Below, one piece after another: positions 10,029-23,746 of a stretch of 64,000 nucleotides of DNA (its first letter is position 1; each line of letters begins with the position of its first letter). A program made the translations under genes and the position numbers. Below the pieces are notes generated by a model. It saw only the letters and a list, made by a program, of their open reading frames with translations, did not search any database and had not been told where the DNA came from. The DNA comes from Pseudomonas sp. 21 (GTDB lineage Bacteria; Pseudomonadota; Gammaproteobacteria; Pseudomonadales; Pseudomonadaceae), in NCBI RefSeq assembly GCF_000955805.1, contig NZ_JYOA01000004.1, positions 300,580-364,579 on the forward strand, read 5' to 3'.

Positions 10029-10615
10029 TATCGAGACTCTCTTTGCCAGGGCCTTTCTCAAAGACTCTATTAGCTAAATGGCGAATCGCCACCCCGTCGA
10101 ATAGATAATTCAATACCAGTCGTCGCCGGCATATCGGCATATATAAAACTAGCCAACGAAAATTTAGCCATATCCAGGGCGCCAAAATACCATCAGCGCT
10201 CTGGATCAGAGCCTCTTAACGAAACCCTGTACTGGCGTGCAAGCCCCGTGAATCAGGCGATTCCGCATCAAAACGATACACACTCAAGGCCGCCCAACAG
10301 CAACTTCAAGAACAACCGTCCCATTTATAAAATACACATGAAGAAGTTGTGAAAAAAAAGTAAAATCAAACTCGCGATAGTGCATTTCAAGTTAACAACA
10401 TCAGCACTGATAACCTATTAAAAAGCAGCCACCTCGCAATAACGAACGAGAACTTATTACATCTTTAAGACTATATTTATCCGGCTATTCATCAGCTAAC
10501 TATCGAGTCAATTAATTCCCGGACAGGAACAGCCGGCGCTCACCCACCGCTCCACAGGCCGGAAAATTTCCCGACGCGCCGCACCACTCACCGCACCAGG
10601 CACGGCAAGCAAGCA
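10029..10615. other. Gene-free, strongly AT-rich intergenic region
   Basis: About 590 bp without a credible gene between pilE and the EAL gene, which are both on the minus strand. Bases 10321-10500 contain 58 G/C in 180 (32%), against roughly two-thirds G/C in the surrounding genes. The pilE promoter must lie here, but no clear sigma-70 or sigma-54 box pair was found. Runs such as gaaaaaaaag (10351-10360) may bend or bind H-NS-like proteins. Confidence 0.7.
10079..10091. repeat. Short palindrome upstream of pilE
   Basis: TGGCGA-A-TCGCCA, a perfect 6-bp inverted repeat 51-63 bp before the pilE start. It could be an operator, but it is short enough to be chance. Confidence 0.3.
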
Positions 10616-12163
10616 TCAGCCCCCGAATGATCGTCCCTGCAGAGCCTGGACAAATGCCGTCAGCGGCATCGGTCGATCGAAGAGGTACCCTTGCAGCACC
10701 TCCACGCCACGCAGGGCGAGGTAATCCTGCTGCTCCTCGGTTTCCACGCCCTCGGCAATGATCATCAAGTCCAGCTTGCCGCACAGCTCGACGATGCTGT
10801 CCAGAACGTGCGAAGACAGCGCATCCACGCCGATCATCGCCACGAAGCTCTTGTCGATCTTCAGCGCATCCACCTTGAAGCGATGCAGGTAGGCGAGGCT
10901 GGAATTGCCGGTGCCGAAGTCGTCGATGGCCAGCTTGACGCCCAGGCCATGCAGGTTGTCGAAGAGCTCATCAGTCACCTCGCTGGAAACGATCAGCTCG
11001 CGCTCGGTCAGCTCCAGGGTCAGCTCCGGTCGATGGGGCAGGAAGCGCGCCTGGAAGTCGCGGCAATCACCGAACAACCCCGGCTCCGTGCAATGCCGGG
11101 CACTGATGTTGAAGCTCAGGTGGAAGCCCTCGCCCAGCAGATGCCCGTGCGGAGCCAGCCCGTCGGCGACCTGGCGGAACAGGTCGCGGGTCATCGCCAC
11201 GATCAGCCCGGAGCGCTCGGCCATGGGGATGAACAGGTCGGGGCCGACCATGCCTTCGCGCGGATGAACCCAGCGCATCAGCACCTCCGCGCCCACCCAG
11301 CGGCCATCCCGGGCATCGACCAGCGGTTGCAGGTACGGCACGAACTCCCCGGCGAGCAAGGCGCGTTCCAGCTCCAGGCTTGGCGTCGCCGAACGCCCCC
11401 AGAGCCAGTAACAGGCCAAGCCCGACGCTCCGCCCAACATCAGCATCAGCGCCACCAAGGGCAACGCATCCTCGTGGATATGCCGCCATTGCGCGCCTTC
11501 GGGGAAGCCGCCGATGACCTTGTAGGGGAATCGCTCGGAGGTCAGCTCGACGTGCCCCAGCGGCAGCCGGGCGGGCTGGCCGTCGAACACCCGGCCCTCC
11601 TCGTCCATCCACTGCCGGCCGACCTGCAACTGCAGGTCGCTGCGCTGATCGACCAGTTGCAGCGTGTTGCTCAGGTACCGGCCGTCCACCGTCGCCAGTG
11701 CGCCGTAGCGCCCCTCGACCCGACGCAGGATCAACAGCGCGTAGTTCGGCGTGATTTCGTTACCGGCCATCATCCGTAGCCGCCCGGCGACATACAGGCT
11801 CGAATCCAGCGGCGCCTCGAAGTCGCCGAACAGCGAGGTGCAATAGATGTGGTCGTCGCGGGTCAGATTGACCGACCGGACGAACGGCACCACCGCCACC
11901 TGTTCGCGCAGGACGAGCGTCGCATCGTCGCAGCCCTCATCCACATGCAGCAAAGCCACCTGGGCGGCCCCTGCCGCATTACCCAGCATCACGTCGAACA
12001 GCCGCACGGCCTCGTTCGAAGCAGTACGCGCCTCGACGCTCAGGGAGCGCAAGGCCTGCCAATAGATGATGGCGCTGCCCAGCAGCAGCGGCAGCAGCGC
12101 CATGGAGAGGGAGAAGACCAGGCGGGGCAGCAGCCGGCGCCGGGTGTAGCTGCGAAGCGGCAT
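10616..12163 (-). CDS. Cyclic di-GMP phosphodiesterase, CSS-EAL type
   Basis: Membrane enzyme predicted to hydrolyse c-di-GMP under control of periplasmic thiols. 515 residues: TM1 about 15-36, a periplasmic CSS-type sensor (about 40-232) with Cys78 and a C-T-S motif at Cys108, TM2 about 236-256, then EAL from about 265. Catalytic signatures are complete: GAEVLMRW (Glu293 in the EAL position), FNISARH, LELTERE, IDDFGTGNSSL, ALKIDKSF and IIAEGVETEEQ. The start at 12163 (MPLRSYTRRRLL) follows AAGGA and gives a proper signal anchor; the frame opens 18 codons earlier. The family pattern (DsbA/B-dependent cysteines gating EAL) is known from enterobacteria; the motif here is degenerate (CTS). Confidence 0.92.
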   Translation of the reverse strand: MPLRSYTRRRLLPRLVFSLSMALLPLLLGSAIIYWQALRSLSVEARTASNEAVRLFDVMLGNAAGAAQVALLHVDEGCDDATLVLREQVAVVPFVRSVNLTRDDHIYCTSLFGDFEAPLDSSLYVAGRLRMMAGNEITPNYALLILRRVEGRYGALATVDGRYLSNTLQLVDQRSDLQLQVGRQWMDEEGRVFDGQPARLPLGHVELTSERFPYKVIGGFPEGAQWRHIHEDALPLVALMLMLGGASGLACYWLWGRSATPSLELERALLAGEFVPYLQPLVDARDGRWVGAEVLMRWVHPREGMVGPDLFIPMAERSGLIVAMTRDLFRQVADGLAPHGHLLGEGFHLSFNISARHCTEPGLFGDCRDFQARFLPHRPELTLELTERELIVSSEVTDELFDNLHGLGVKLAIDDFGTGNSSLAYLHRFKVDALKIDKSFVAMIGVDALSSHVLDSIVELCGKLDLMIIAEGVETEEQQDYLALRGVEVLQGYLFDRPMPLTAFVQALQGRSFGG

Positions 12164-12280
12164 CCTTGTTCCTTGCTCGACGGCGCCGCGACCTGCGACG
12201 CATTGCCACTCCCTCACCGGCAGTGGCGTGGATAGAGCTTAGAACAGCCTCCGCCGTCGGGCGCCGCGCGGAGGAATCCG

Positions 12281-12286
12281 TATAAT
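12281..12286 (+). promoter_or_regulatory. Possible -10 box of the RDD gene
   Basis: A perfect TATAAT 38 bp before the ATG at 12325. No good -35 hexamer stands 16-18 bp upstream, so the promoter is only a candidate. Confidence 0.4.
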
Positions 12287-12324
12287 CCCCGCCCCATCCA
12301 TCCTGATCGCCACAGAAGACGCTC

Positions 12325-12840
12325 ATGTCCAAGCCGCAGCAGCTCCAGCCCGTGGGAGACTTCCCGCCCGCCACGCTCCTCCGTCGCTTTGCCGCGATGT
12401 TCTACGACTTCCTGCTCTGCGTGGCCCTGCTGATGGTGGTGACGCTGGTCTACCAGCAAGGCTTCCTGCGCCTGATCTATGGCAGCGAGAAGCTGCGGAT
12501 GCTGGCCGACCAGGGCGCGCTGACCGGCGACCCGCTGCTGTCCAGCCTGCTGTTCATCAGCGTGTTCGCCTTCTTCGCGAAGTTCTGGACCCACAGCGGC
12601 CAGACCCTGGGCATGCAGGTCTGGGGCGTTCGCGTGCAGAACGCCAACGGCACGCGCATCACCCTGATGCAGGCGCTGCTGCGTTTCGTCATCGCCATTG
12701 CCTCCTGGGGCTGCGCCGGCCTGGGCTTCCTCTGGATGCTCTGGGACAAGGACAAGCGCACCTGGCAGGACCGCTACTCGGAAAGCGTGGTGATCCAGAT
12801 CCCCAAGGCGGTGCGCAAGGCAACGCAAGGCCGGGGCTGA
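12325..12840 (+). CDS. RDD-family membrane protein
   Basis: 171-residue inner-membrane protein of unknown role. After PPATLLRRFAAMFYD (the Arg...Asp pair that names the family, about residues 19-32) come hydrophobic helices at about 33-47 and 70-90. Then THSGQTLGMQVWGVRVQ, the second family block, a helix with IAIASWGCAGLGFLWML, and the third Asp in DKDKRTWQDRYS. RDD proteins are known in a few cases as ion or proton antiporters, but no substrate can be assigned here. Transcribed divergently from the EAL gene and ended by the terminator at 12852. Confidence 0.88.
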   Translation: MSKPQQLQPVGDFPPATLLRRFAAMFYDFLLCVALLMVVTLVYQQGFLRLIYGSEKLRMLADQGALTGDPLLSSLLFISVFAFFAKFWTHSGQTLGMQVWGVRVQNANGTRITLMQALLRFVIAIASWGCAGLGFLWMLWDKDKRTWQDRYSESVVIQIPKAVRKATQGRG

Positions 12841-12851
12841 CCCCGGCCCAC

Positions 12852-12879
12852 AAAAAAGCCGGCGATTGCCGGCTTTTTG
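12852..12879. terminator. Rho-independent terminator
   Basis: AAAAAAGCCGGC-GATT-GCCGGCTTTTT hairpin immediately after the RDD gene. A and T runs on both sides allow use from both strands, but the REP element lies between it and lptG. Confidence 0.85.
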
Positions 12880-12884
12880 CTTTG

Positions 12885-12956
12885 TGTAGGAGCGAGCTTG
12901 CTCGCGAACAAAATCCACTCGGAGCCGAGAGGTTCGCGAGCAAGCTCGCTCCTACA
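12885..12956. repeat. REP doublet (type A)
   Basis: Inverted pair of a 25-bp unit (tgtaggagcgagcttgctcg...) at 12885-12909 and 12932-12956, separated by 22 bp. Further copies of the same unit are at 21538, 34645, 49259 and 50301. All lie between genes. Confidence 0.9.
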
Positions 12957-12960
12957 AGGC

Positions 12961-14020
12961 TTATCCGGCCCGCTTCAACAGCAAGGTGCCGAGGAAGGCG
13001 CAGATCGCCGCCGGCACCAGTACCGCCAGCAGCGGCGGGAAGTTGAACACCTGGCTGGACGGACCGAGCAGGTCCTGGGCGATGCGGAAGGTGAAGCCCA
13101 CCAGCACGCCGGTGAACACGCGCTGGCCGAGGGTCACGCTGCGCAGCGGGCCGAAGATGAACGAGATCGCCATCAGCACCAGTGCGGCAGTCACCAGCGG
13201 CTGCAGGATCTTGGTCCAGAACGCCAGCCAGTAGCGGTTGGAGCTCAGGCCCTGGTCCTGCAGATAATGGATGTAGCTCCACAGGCCGGTGATCGACAGC
13301 GCCTCCGGCTCCATCACCACCGTGTTGAGCAGCTGCGGGCTGAGCTGGATGTTCCAGGTCTCGCTGGGCTTGCTCACGACCTCACTGCGCTTTTCCGCAG
13401 CGTGCAGCACCGAGGTGGTCACGTCCTGCAACTGCCACTGGTTGTTCTCGAACACCGCCTGACGGGCAAAGCTGGCGGTCTGCAGGCGACGATTGTCGTC
13501 GAAGTTGTAGCGGGTCACGCCCAGCAGCACGCCATCCGGGCGCACCACGTTGATATGGATGAACTCATGCCCCTGGCGGTGCCACAGGCCCGACTTCGAG
13601 CTTTGCGAGCCGTTGCCGCTCTGGGCCAGGGCGCGACCGCTCTGGGCAGCGGTTTCGGTGTAGGGAATCACGTATTCGCCCACCAGGATGCCGGCGAACA
13701 TCAGCACCAGCATCGGCTTCATCACCGCCCAGACGATGCGCTGCAGCGACACGCCCGCGGCGCGCATGATGGTCAGCTCGCTGTTGCTGGCCAGGGTGCC
13801 CAGGCCCACCAGGCAGCCGATCAGCGCCGCCATCGGGAGCATGTCGTAGCCACGACTCGGCGCGGTCAGCAGGACGAACTTGAGAGCCTCGGTCAGGGTG
13901 TAGCTTTCGTCGATCTGCCCCAACTGGTCGACGAAAGCGAACAGCTCGGCCAGCCCGAGGATCACCCCGAGTACCGCGAGAATGGAAACGAAGACGGTGG
14001 TGCCGATGTAACGATCCAGC

Positions 14021-14028
<8 letters not shown>
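12961..14028 (-). CDS. lptG: LPS export ABC transporter permease LptG
   Basis: Inner-membrane permease that, with LptF and the ATPase LptB, extracts LPS and feeds the LptC-A-D bridge. 355 residues, starting MRKLDRYIGTTVFVSILAVLGVI. YjgP/YjgQ architecture: three N-terminal helices (about 12-35, 63-82, 100-120), a long periplasmic jellyroll domain, and three C-terminal helices from about 275. Signature NSELTIMRAAGVS is in the coupling helix. It overlaps lptF by 8 bp, as is usual for this pair. Confidence 0.96.
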
Positions 14029-16826
<2,798 letters not shown>

Positions 16827-16860
16827 TGGCACAGTGCAACCTGCCGATGGGATCGAACGC

Positions 16861-17289
16861 ATGACGCGTGTGGATTTCTACGTCATTCCCAGCGCCGATC
16901 CCGACGCACGCCTGACCATCGCCTGCCGCCTGGCCGAAAAGGCCTGGCGGCAAGGCATGCGCATCTTCGTGCTGTGCAGCGACGAGGCCCAGCGCGAGGC
17001 GCTGGACGCCCGGCTATGGAACTTCCGGGGGGAAACCTTCATCCCACACAACGCGGTGGAAGAAGATGCCGACTCGCCGATCGTACTCGCCCTCGGCGAG
17101 CCGCCGGAAAGCCACCGGGACCTGCTGATCAACCTCACCCTGGCCATTCCCGCCTTCGTCGACCGCTTCAACCGGGTTGCCGAGCTGGTGATTGAGGAAC
17201 CGGCGATTCGTCAGGCCGCGCGGGAGAATTTCCGTCGCTACCGCGAGCAGGGCTATCCTTTGCAGGACCACCGCCTGCCGCGTCCTTGA
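16861..17289 (+). CDS. holC: DNA polymerase III chi subunit
   Basis: Chi subunit of the clamp loader, which contacts single-strand-binding protein. 142 residues from the ATG at 16861 (MTRVDFYVIPSADPDARL). The CRLAEKAWRQGMRIFVLCSD block, the LWNFRGETFIPHN block and the PIVLALGEPP block are typical of HolC. The frame extends 9 codons upstream to a GTG that lacks support. It lies between pepA and a small conserved gene ahead of valS. Confidence 0.94.
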   Translation: MTRVDFYVIPSADPDARLTIACRLAEKAWRQGMRIFVLCSDEAQREALDARLWNFRGETFIPHNAVEEDADSPIVLALGEPPESHRDLLINLTLAIPAFVDRFNRVAELVIEEPAIRQAARENFRRYREQGYPLQDHRLPRP

Positions 17290-17310
17290 GAGCGTTTCAG
17301 CCAAGACACC

Positions 17311-17682
17311 ATGGACAACCACAAGCCTCCGCACGACCCCGACCACCTGCTGGAAGACCTGAAGAAGATCCAGGACCTGCTGGACGAGTCGGGCGCCGAG
17401 CCGCCCCTGCTCACCGAATCCTTCGAGCCGGACAACATTCCGTTGCTCTCCGACGTCGTCACGCCCGCGCCCCAGGCGCCGGAGGCTGCGTCCGCCCAGC
17501 CTGCCGCGCCGCAGACCTCGCCTGCCGCCGGCGAGCTGAACCGCCTGGACCTGGAGCTGCGCGCTGCCGCTCAACTGATCCTGCAGGATGTGATCGACGA
17601 CTTCGCCCCGCAGATCGAAGCCGAGCTGCAGCGCCGCCTGGAAGCGCGGATGCAGCGCCTGCTGGCCCAGCGCAAACCCTGA
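17311..17682 (+). CDS. Conserved small acidic protein between holC and valS
   Basis: 123 residues with no recognised enzymatic motif. The acidic N-terminal part (HDPDHLLEDLKKIQDLLDE) is followed by a Pro/Ala-rich linker (about residues 50-72) and a C-terminal amphipathic helix region (LQDVIDDFAPQIEAELQRRLEARMQRLL) that could dimerise. It lies 21 bp after holC, so probably in the same transcript. A gene in the same place is found in P. aeruginosa. A replication link is suggested only by position. Confidence 0.75.
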   Translation: MDNHKPPHDPDHLLEDLKKIQDLLDESGAEPPLLTESFEPDNIPLLSDVVTPAPQAPEAASAQPAAPQTSPAAGELNRLDLELRAAAQLILQDVIDDFAPQIEAELQRRLEARMQRLLAQRKP

Positions 17683-17721
17683 CTCCCCGCTCCTGTGTAA
17701 ACGGAAACGACGGAGCCAACC

Positions 17722-17829
17722 TGCAGGAGCGCGCCACGCGCGCGATCGCGGGCATGGCCCGCTCCTACCGGTACGTCCCGATTTCCGAGCGGTCGGGGCC
17801 CAATCGCGGACGAAGTCCGCTCCCACGCA
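17722..17829. repeat. Degenerate REP elements (type B)
   Basis: tgcaggagcgcgccacgcgc (17722 on) faces cgggcatggcccgctccta (ending about 17768). A further copy-like tail cgcggacgaagtccgctccca ends at 17825. These resemble the 'agcgggccatgcccgcg' unit at 43462 and 63984 but have diverged. Confidence 0.65.
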
Positions 17830-17954
17830 GGCGCAAGCGATGGAGCCTGTGCCCAAGCCGGGCAGGCATCCATCCGCGCCGGTGGCCTGAGCGCCCCGCC
17901 TCCCGTTATACTCAGCGGTTTTCCGTCTAGCCTTATCAGGGTCCCGCCGCGCTC

Positions 17955-20804
<2,850 letters not shown>

Positions 20805-20810
20805 GTGCCA

Positions 20811-20844
20811 GCACAAGGCCCGCGAAAGCGGGCCTTGTGCTTTT
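20811..20844 (+). terminator. Rho-independent terminator of valS
   Basis: GCACAAGGCCCGC-GAAA-GCGGGCCTTGTGC, a perfect 13-bp stem with a stable GNRA-type loop, followed by TTTT. It starts 7 bp after the valS stop. Confidence 0.92.
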
Positions 20845-20891
20845 CAGCTGTGCTAACTTCAGCCAATGGCAAGACATTGGTGGAGGTTACG

Positions 20892-21182
20892 ATGAGTCGC
20901 GAAATGACCCTCAGATTGCTGGAGAACAGCAAGGCGGAACTGGCGCACCGCTTCGGCGTCGTTCGCCTCGCGTTGTTCGGCTCCACCGTCCGCGATAATG
21001 CTCGGCCGGACAGCGATATCGACATCCTGATTGCCTTCGACGGACCTGCCACCTCCGAGCGCTATTTTGGCGTGCAATTCTATCTGGAGGATTTGCTGGG
21101 GAGCTCAGTCGACCTTGTCACCGAGAAGGCTCTGCGGCCCGAGTTGCGCCCGTTCATCGAAGCGGAGGCGGTGAATGTCTGA
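20892..21182 (+). CDS. MntA-type minimal nucleotidyltransferase antitoxin
   Basis: 96 residues with the minimal nucleotidyltransferase motif G30-S31-x10-D42-x-D44 (FGSTVRDNARPDSDID) and a third acidic residue in SSVDLVT. In the characterised MntA/HepT pairs such a protein adds AMP to the toxin and silences it. The start at 20892 follows GGAGG (20882-20886) at 5 bp spacing; the open frame reaches back to 20805 without support. It overlaps the hepT-like gene by 8 bp. Confidence 0.85.
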   Translation: MSREMTLRLLENSKAELAHRFGVVRLALFGSTVRDNARPDSDIDILIAFDGPATSERYFGVQFYLEDLLGSSVDLVTEKALRPELRPFIEAEAVNV

Positions 21183-21528
21183 ACGACCGGAGCGGGTCTG
21201 GCATTTCTACATCGACGACATGATCAGCTGCGCAGAAAAAGTGCTCACGTACTGCGCAGGGCTGGACCAACAGGCGTTCATCGACACCCCGCTGGTCTAC
21301 GACGCAACAGTACGCAATCTGGAAATCATTGGCGAAGCGGCAACGCGCATCCCCGAAGAAACGCGCCAAACGCATCCGCAAGTTCCATGGCGCATGCTTG
21401 TCGCCACTCGCAATCGCCTGATCCATGGCTACCTGGGCATCGACAACGATACCCTGTGGAGCATTGTCCGCGATGAAGTTCCGAAGCTGCCCGTGCAACT
21501 ACGAGCGCTACGCCAGCAACATCCCTGA
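21175..21528 (+). CDS. HepT-type HEPN ribonuclease toxin
   Basis: 117 residues, all-alpha HEPN fold expected. The R-x4-H-x-Y motif is intact: Arg79, His84, Tyr86 in RNRLIHGY. In studied HepT toxins the Arg and His form the RNase site and the Tyr is the residue modified by MntA. The region LEIIGEAATRIPEE is characteristic. Starts inside the 3' end of the nucleotidyltransferase gene (8 bp overlap), so the two are co-translated. Confidence 0.87.
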   Translation: MSERPERVWHFYIDDMISCAEKVLTYCAGLDQQAFIDTPLVYDATVRNLEIIGEAATRIPEETRQTHPQVPWRMLVATRNRLIHGYLGIDNDTLWSIVRDEVPKLPVQLRALRQQHP

Positions 21529-21537
21529 ACCGCCTCA

Positions 21538-21610
21538 TGCAGGAGCGAGCTTGCTCGCGAACCGCCCCAACTCCCAAGCCAGAGCGTTCGCGAGCAAGCT
21601 CGCTCCTACA
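21538..21610. repeat. REP doublet (type A)
   Basis: Inverted 25-bp units at 21538-21562 and 21586-21610 around a 23-bp spacer, between the toxin gene and the convergent peptidase gene. One base differs from the 12885 copy (tgcagg in place of tgtagg). Confidence 0.9.
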
Positions 21611-21617
21611 GATTTCT

Positions 21618-23522
21618 TCAGTACACCGCCCCCACTGGATACACGTAGGCATTCGCGTCATGGAACGGCGTGCGCTGGAAGAACCACTGCAGGCGCGCCT
21701 GGGCGTCCTTGGCGAAGGCCTTGTCGTCCTTGAGCTTCTTCTCGAACTCGGCCTTGAGCTTCGGGTCTTCGGCAAGCATCTTGCGCGCCATTGGCTCCAT
21801 CACGTACTCCTCGGGTTCCTCGGCCACCACCAGGGTCGAGTTGAAGAAGCCCCAGGACCAGAACGAGTCCGGGCTCTCCGCCGTCAGCAGGTTGATCGCC
21901 AGCACGCCCAGCGGCTGGTCGGTGTCGATCACCACCGAGCCCGCCGGGTAGGTCTGCAGGCGCTGGAACGGCTTGCCGACGCCACTGACCAGCAGGTGCC
22001 CCTCGTAGCCGGGAATCTCGTTGGTGGCGGCGCGGTCAGGCTCGAAGCCGCCGGCCAGCTTGATGTTGTCCATGCGCTGCAGGGTCACCTCGATGGGCGT
22101 GGCCTTGTCCAGGGTCTTCATCTGGATGCCGTGGGACTTCAGCCGGGCGATCACCTCGCTCCACTGCACCGGCACCACGAACTGCTTCGGCCGCTTCACC
22201 ACCAGGTCCGGCACCGAGTTGTCGCTGATCGGCACGTTCAGCTGCTTGGGCTTGTTGCTCCAGACGATGGTCTTCTTCCCGGTGATCGGCGACTCCTCGT
22301 AGCGGTAGTCGCCGACGGTGAAGGGCGTCTGCTGCTCCTTGCCGGGCTTCCAGGTGAGGATCACGTCCTTCTGCGCGGCCAGGCGCTCGCGGTCCTTGGC
22401 AATCGCCTGCTTGAGCGACTCGGCGTTGTCGCCGATCACCTGGAACATCGCCTTGAGCATCACGTAGTTGCCCAGCACCTGGGTTTCGTAGGGATGCAGC
22501 GCGTGCTGCTCGATGAGGATCGAGGGCACGTTGCGGATGTCACCGTACTGGTTGGAGAAGCGCGCCAGGTCCGTGCGATAGGGGTAATAGCCCTTGGTCG
22601 GGTCCTGGTTGTCGTTGAAGCTGATGCACTCGTGGACCACATGCCCATCGCCTTCCAGCTCCTTGTACACCGGCGGCCGCATGACCTTGTCCATCCACTC
22701 GCTGGAGGCCGGCGACCAGCCGTTGCCGTTGTGGCAATAGGAGCTGTCGTAGGGGTACATGGCGCCGTCGGTGGAATGGGTATCGGCGAAGAAGCTCAGG
22801 TCGTACTGGTTGAACACCGAGGCGACGTTGCGGATTTCCGCGCTGTCGAGCTTGGTGAAGTCGCGGTTGAGGTTGTAGTTCAGGCCGTTGACCCGCCAGC
22901 CGGTGACTTCCGGGCCGTTCTGGTTGATCCGCCCGTACGGGCTGCGGCGCAGGTCGCCGTCGATGTTCACGGTGGGGATGAAGAGGATGTTGACCTTGTC
23001 CAGCAGCCCGGCCAGCGGCTTGTCGCCGGTGGTCATGTCGCGCAGCAGCATGAACATGGCGTCCTTGCCGTTGGCCTCGCCGGGGTGGATTTCGGCCTCG
23101 ACGAAGAGGGTCGGCCTGCCGGACTTGTTCAGCCCCGCTGCCGACTTGTCCGCCTCGCGGCTGGCGGTCACCAGCAGCATCGGCTCGCCGGTGGCGCTGT
23201 TCTCCGGCAGGTCGCTCAGGCTGATGGCGCCGCCGGAAGCATCCGCCAGCTTCTGCAGCCAGGCGCGGGTCTGGTGGTAATCGGAGGTCTGCTTGAAGCC
23301 AGTGGATTCGGCCAGTGTGATCAGCGGGTTGTCGGCCTTGGCGATGTACTTCGTGCTGGTGAGCTTCTGCTCGAACATCGCCGGGAGGATGCGGGTCTTG
23401 GCCGCGGCGCCGTAGCCGCTGTCATCGACATACCCCGGCGCCGAAGGCAGGGCGGCGTACAGGGGCAGGCTGGAGGTGGCGAACAGGCCGGCGAGCAGCG
23501 CTCGGGACGAGAGGTGGTACAT
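21618..23522 (-). CDS. Secreted M14-family zinc carboxypeptidase
   Basis: 634 residues with a signal peptide (MYHLSSRALLAGLFATSSLPLYAA). Zinc ligands of the M14 fold are visible: His and Glu in EIHPGEANGKD, the second His in FADTHSTDG, and a likely catalytic Glu in SILIEQHALHPYET. NYNLNRDF and NIDGDLRRS also fit. Residues beyond about 430 form an extra C-terminal domain of unknown role. An AGGAG box precedes the ATG. Likely a periplasmic or extracellular peptidase; the substrate is unknown. Stands alone, between a REP doublet and a divergent TPP-enzyme gene. Confidence 0.88.
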   Translation of the reverse strand: MYHLSSRALLAGLFATSSLPLYAALPSAPGYVDDSGYGAAAKTRILPAMFEQKLTSTKYIAKADNPLITLAESTGFKQTSDYHQTRAWLQKLADASGGAISLSDLPENSATGEPMLLVTASREADKSAAGLNKSGRPTLFVEAEIHPGEANGKDAMFMLLRDMTTGDKPLAGLLDKVNILFIPTVNIDGDLRRSPYGRINQNGPEVTGWRVNGLNYNLNRDFTKLDSAEIRNVASVFNQYDLSFFADTHSTDGAMYPYDSSYCHNGNGWSPASSEWMDKVMRPPVYKELEGDGHVVHECISFNDNQDPTKGYYPYRTDLARFSNQYGDIRNVPSILIEQHALHPYETQVLGNYVMLKAMFQVIGDNAESLKQAIAKDRERLAAQKDVILTWKPGKEQQTPFTVGDYRYEESPITGKKTIVWSNKPKQLNVPISDNSVPDLVVKRPKQFVVPVQWSEVIARLKSHGIQMKTLDKATPIEVTLQRMDNIKLAGGFEPDRAATNEIPGYEGHLLVSGVGKPFQRLQTYPAGSVVIDTDQPLGVLAINLLTAESPDSFWSWGFFNSTLVVAEEPEEYVMEPMARKMLAEDPKLKAEFEKKLKDDKAFAKDAQARLQWFFQRTPFHDANAYVYPVGAVY

Positions 23523-23746
23523 GGGAGGCTCTCCTTCTGCAGCAAAACGTCCTGCGGACGCAGGTGCGTCCGTGCATCAACCATAGTCAAACCTGGTGAA
23601 ATGCCAGCGCGGTTCGTCGTCGCGCCCGCTCTACGACGGCCCATGCATTCCTCGAAGGAATGACCTTGCGAAGAATGCTCGCTTGGATCGCCGAGGCAGT
23701 TGCCCGAAGATCAGCGCACCCTGCCCCTTCCAGGAACTCCAAGCCC

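Noticed and set aside
3711..10615. Prophage or integrative element at tRNA-Leu
   Set aside because: No integrase, no phage structural gene and no obvious copy of the tRNA 3' end in the next 7 kb.
12885..12956. CRISPR array (repeats about 25 bp with 22-bp gaps)
   Set aside because: Only two units, in inverted orientation, with the same core elsewhere; no cas genes. It is a REP doublet.
23660..23746. N-terminal extension of the TPP enzyme
   Set aside because: The 29 extra residues lack similarity to the family; the ATG at 23747 with the AGGAA box gives the regular start.
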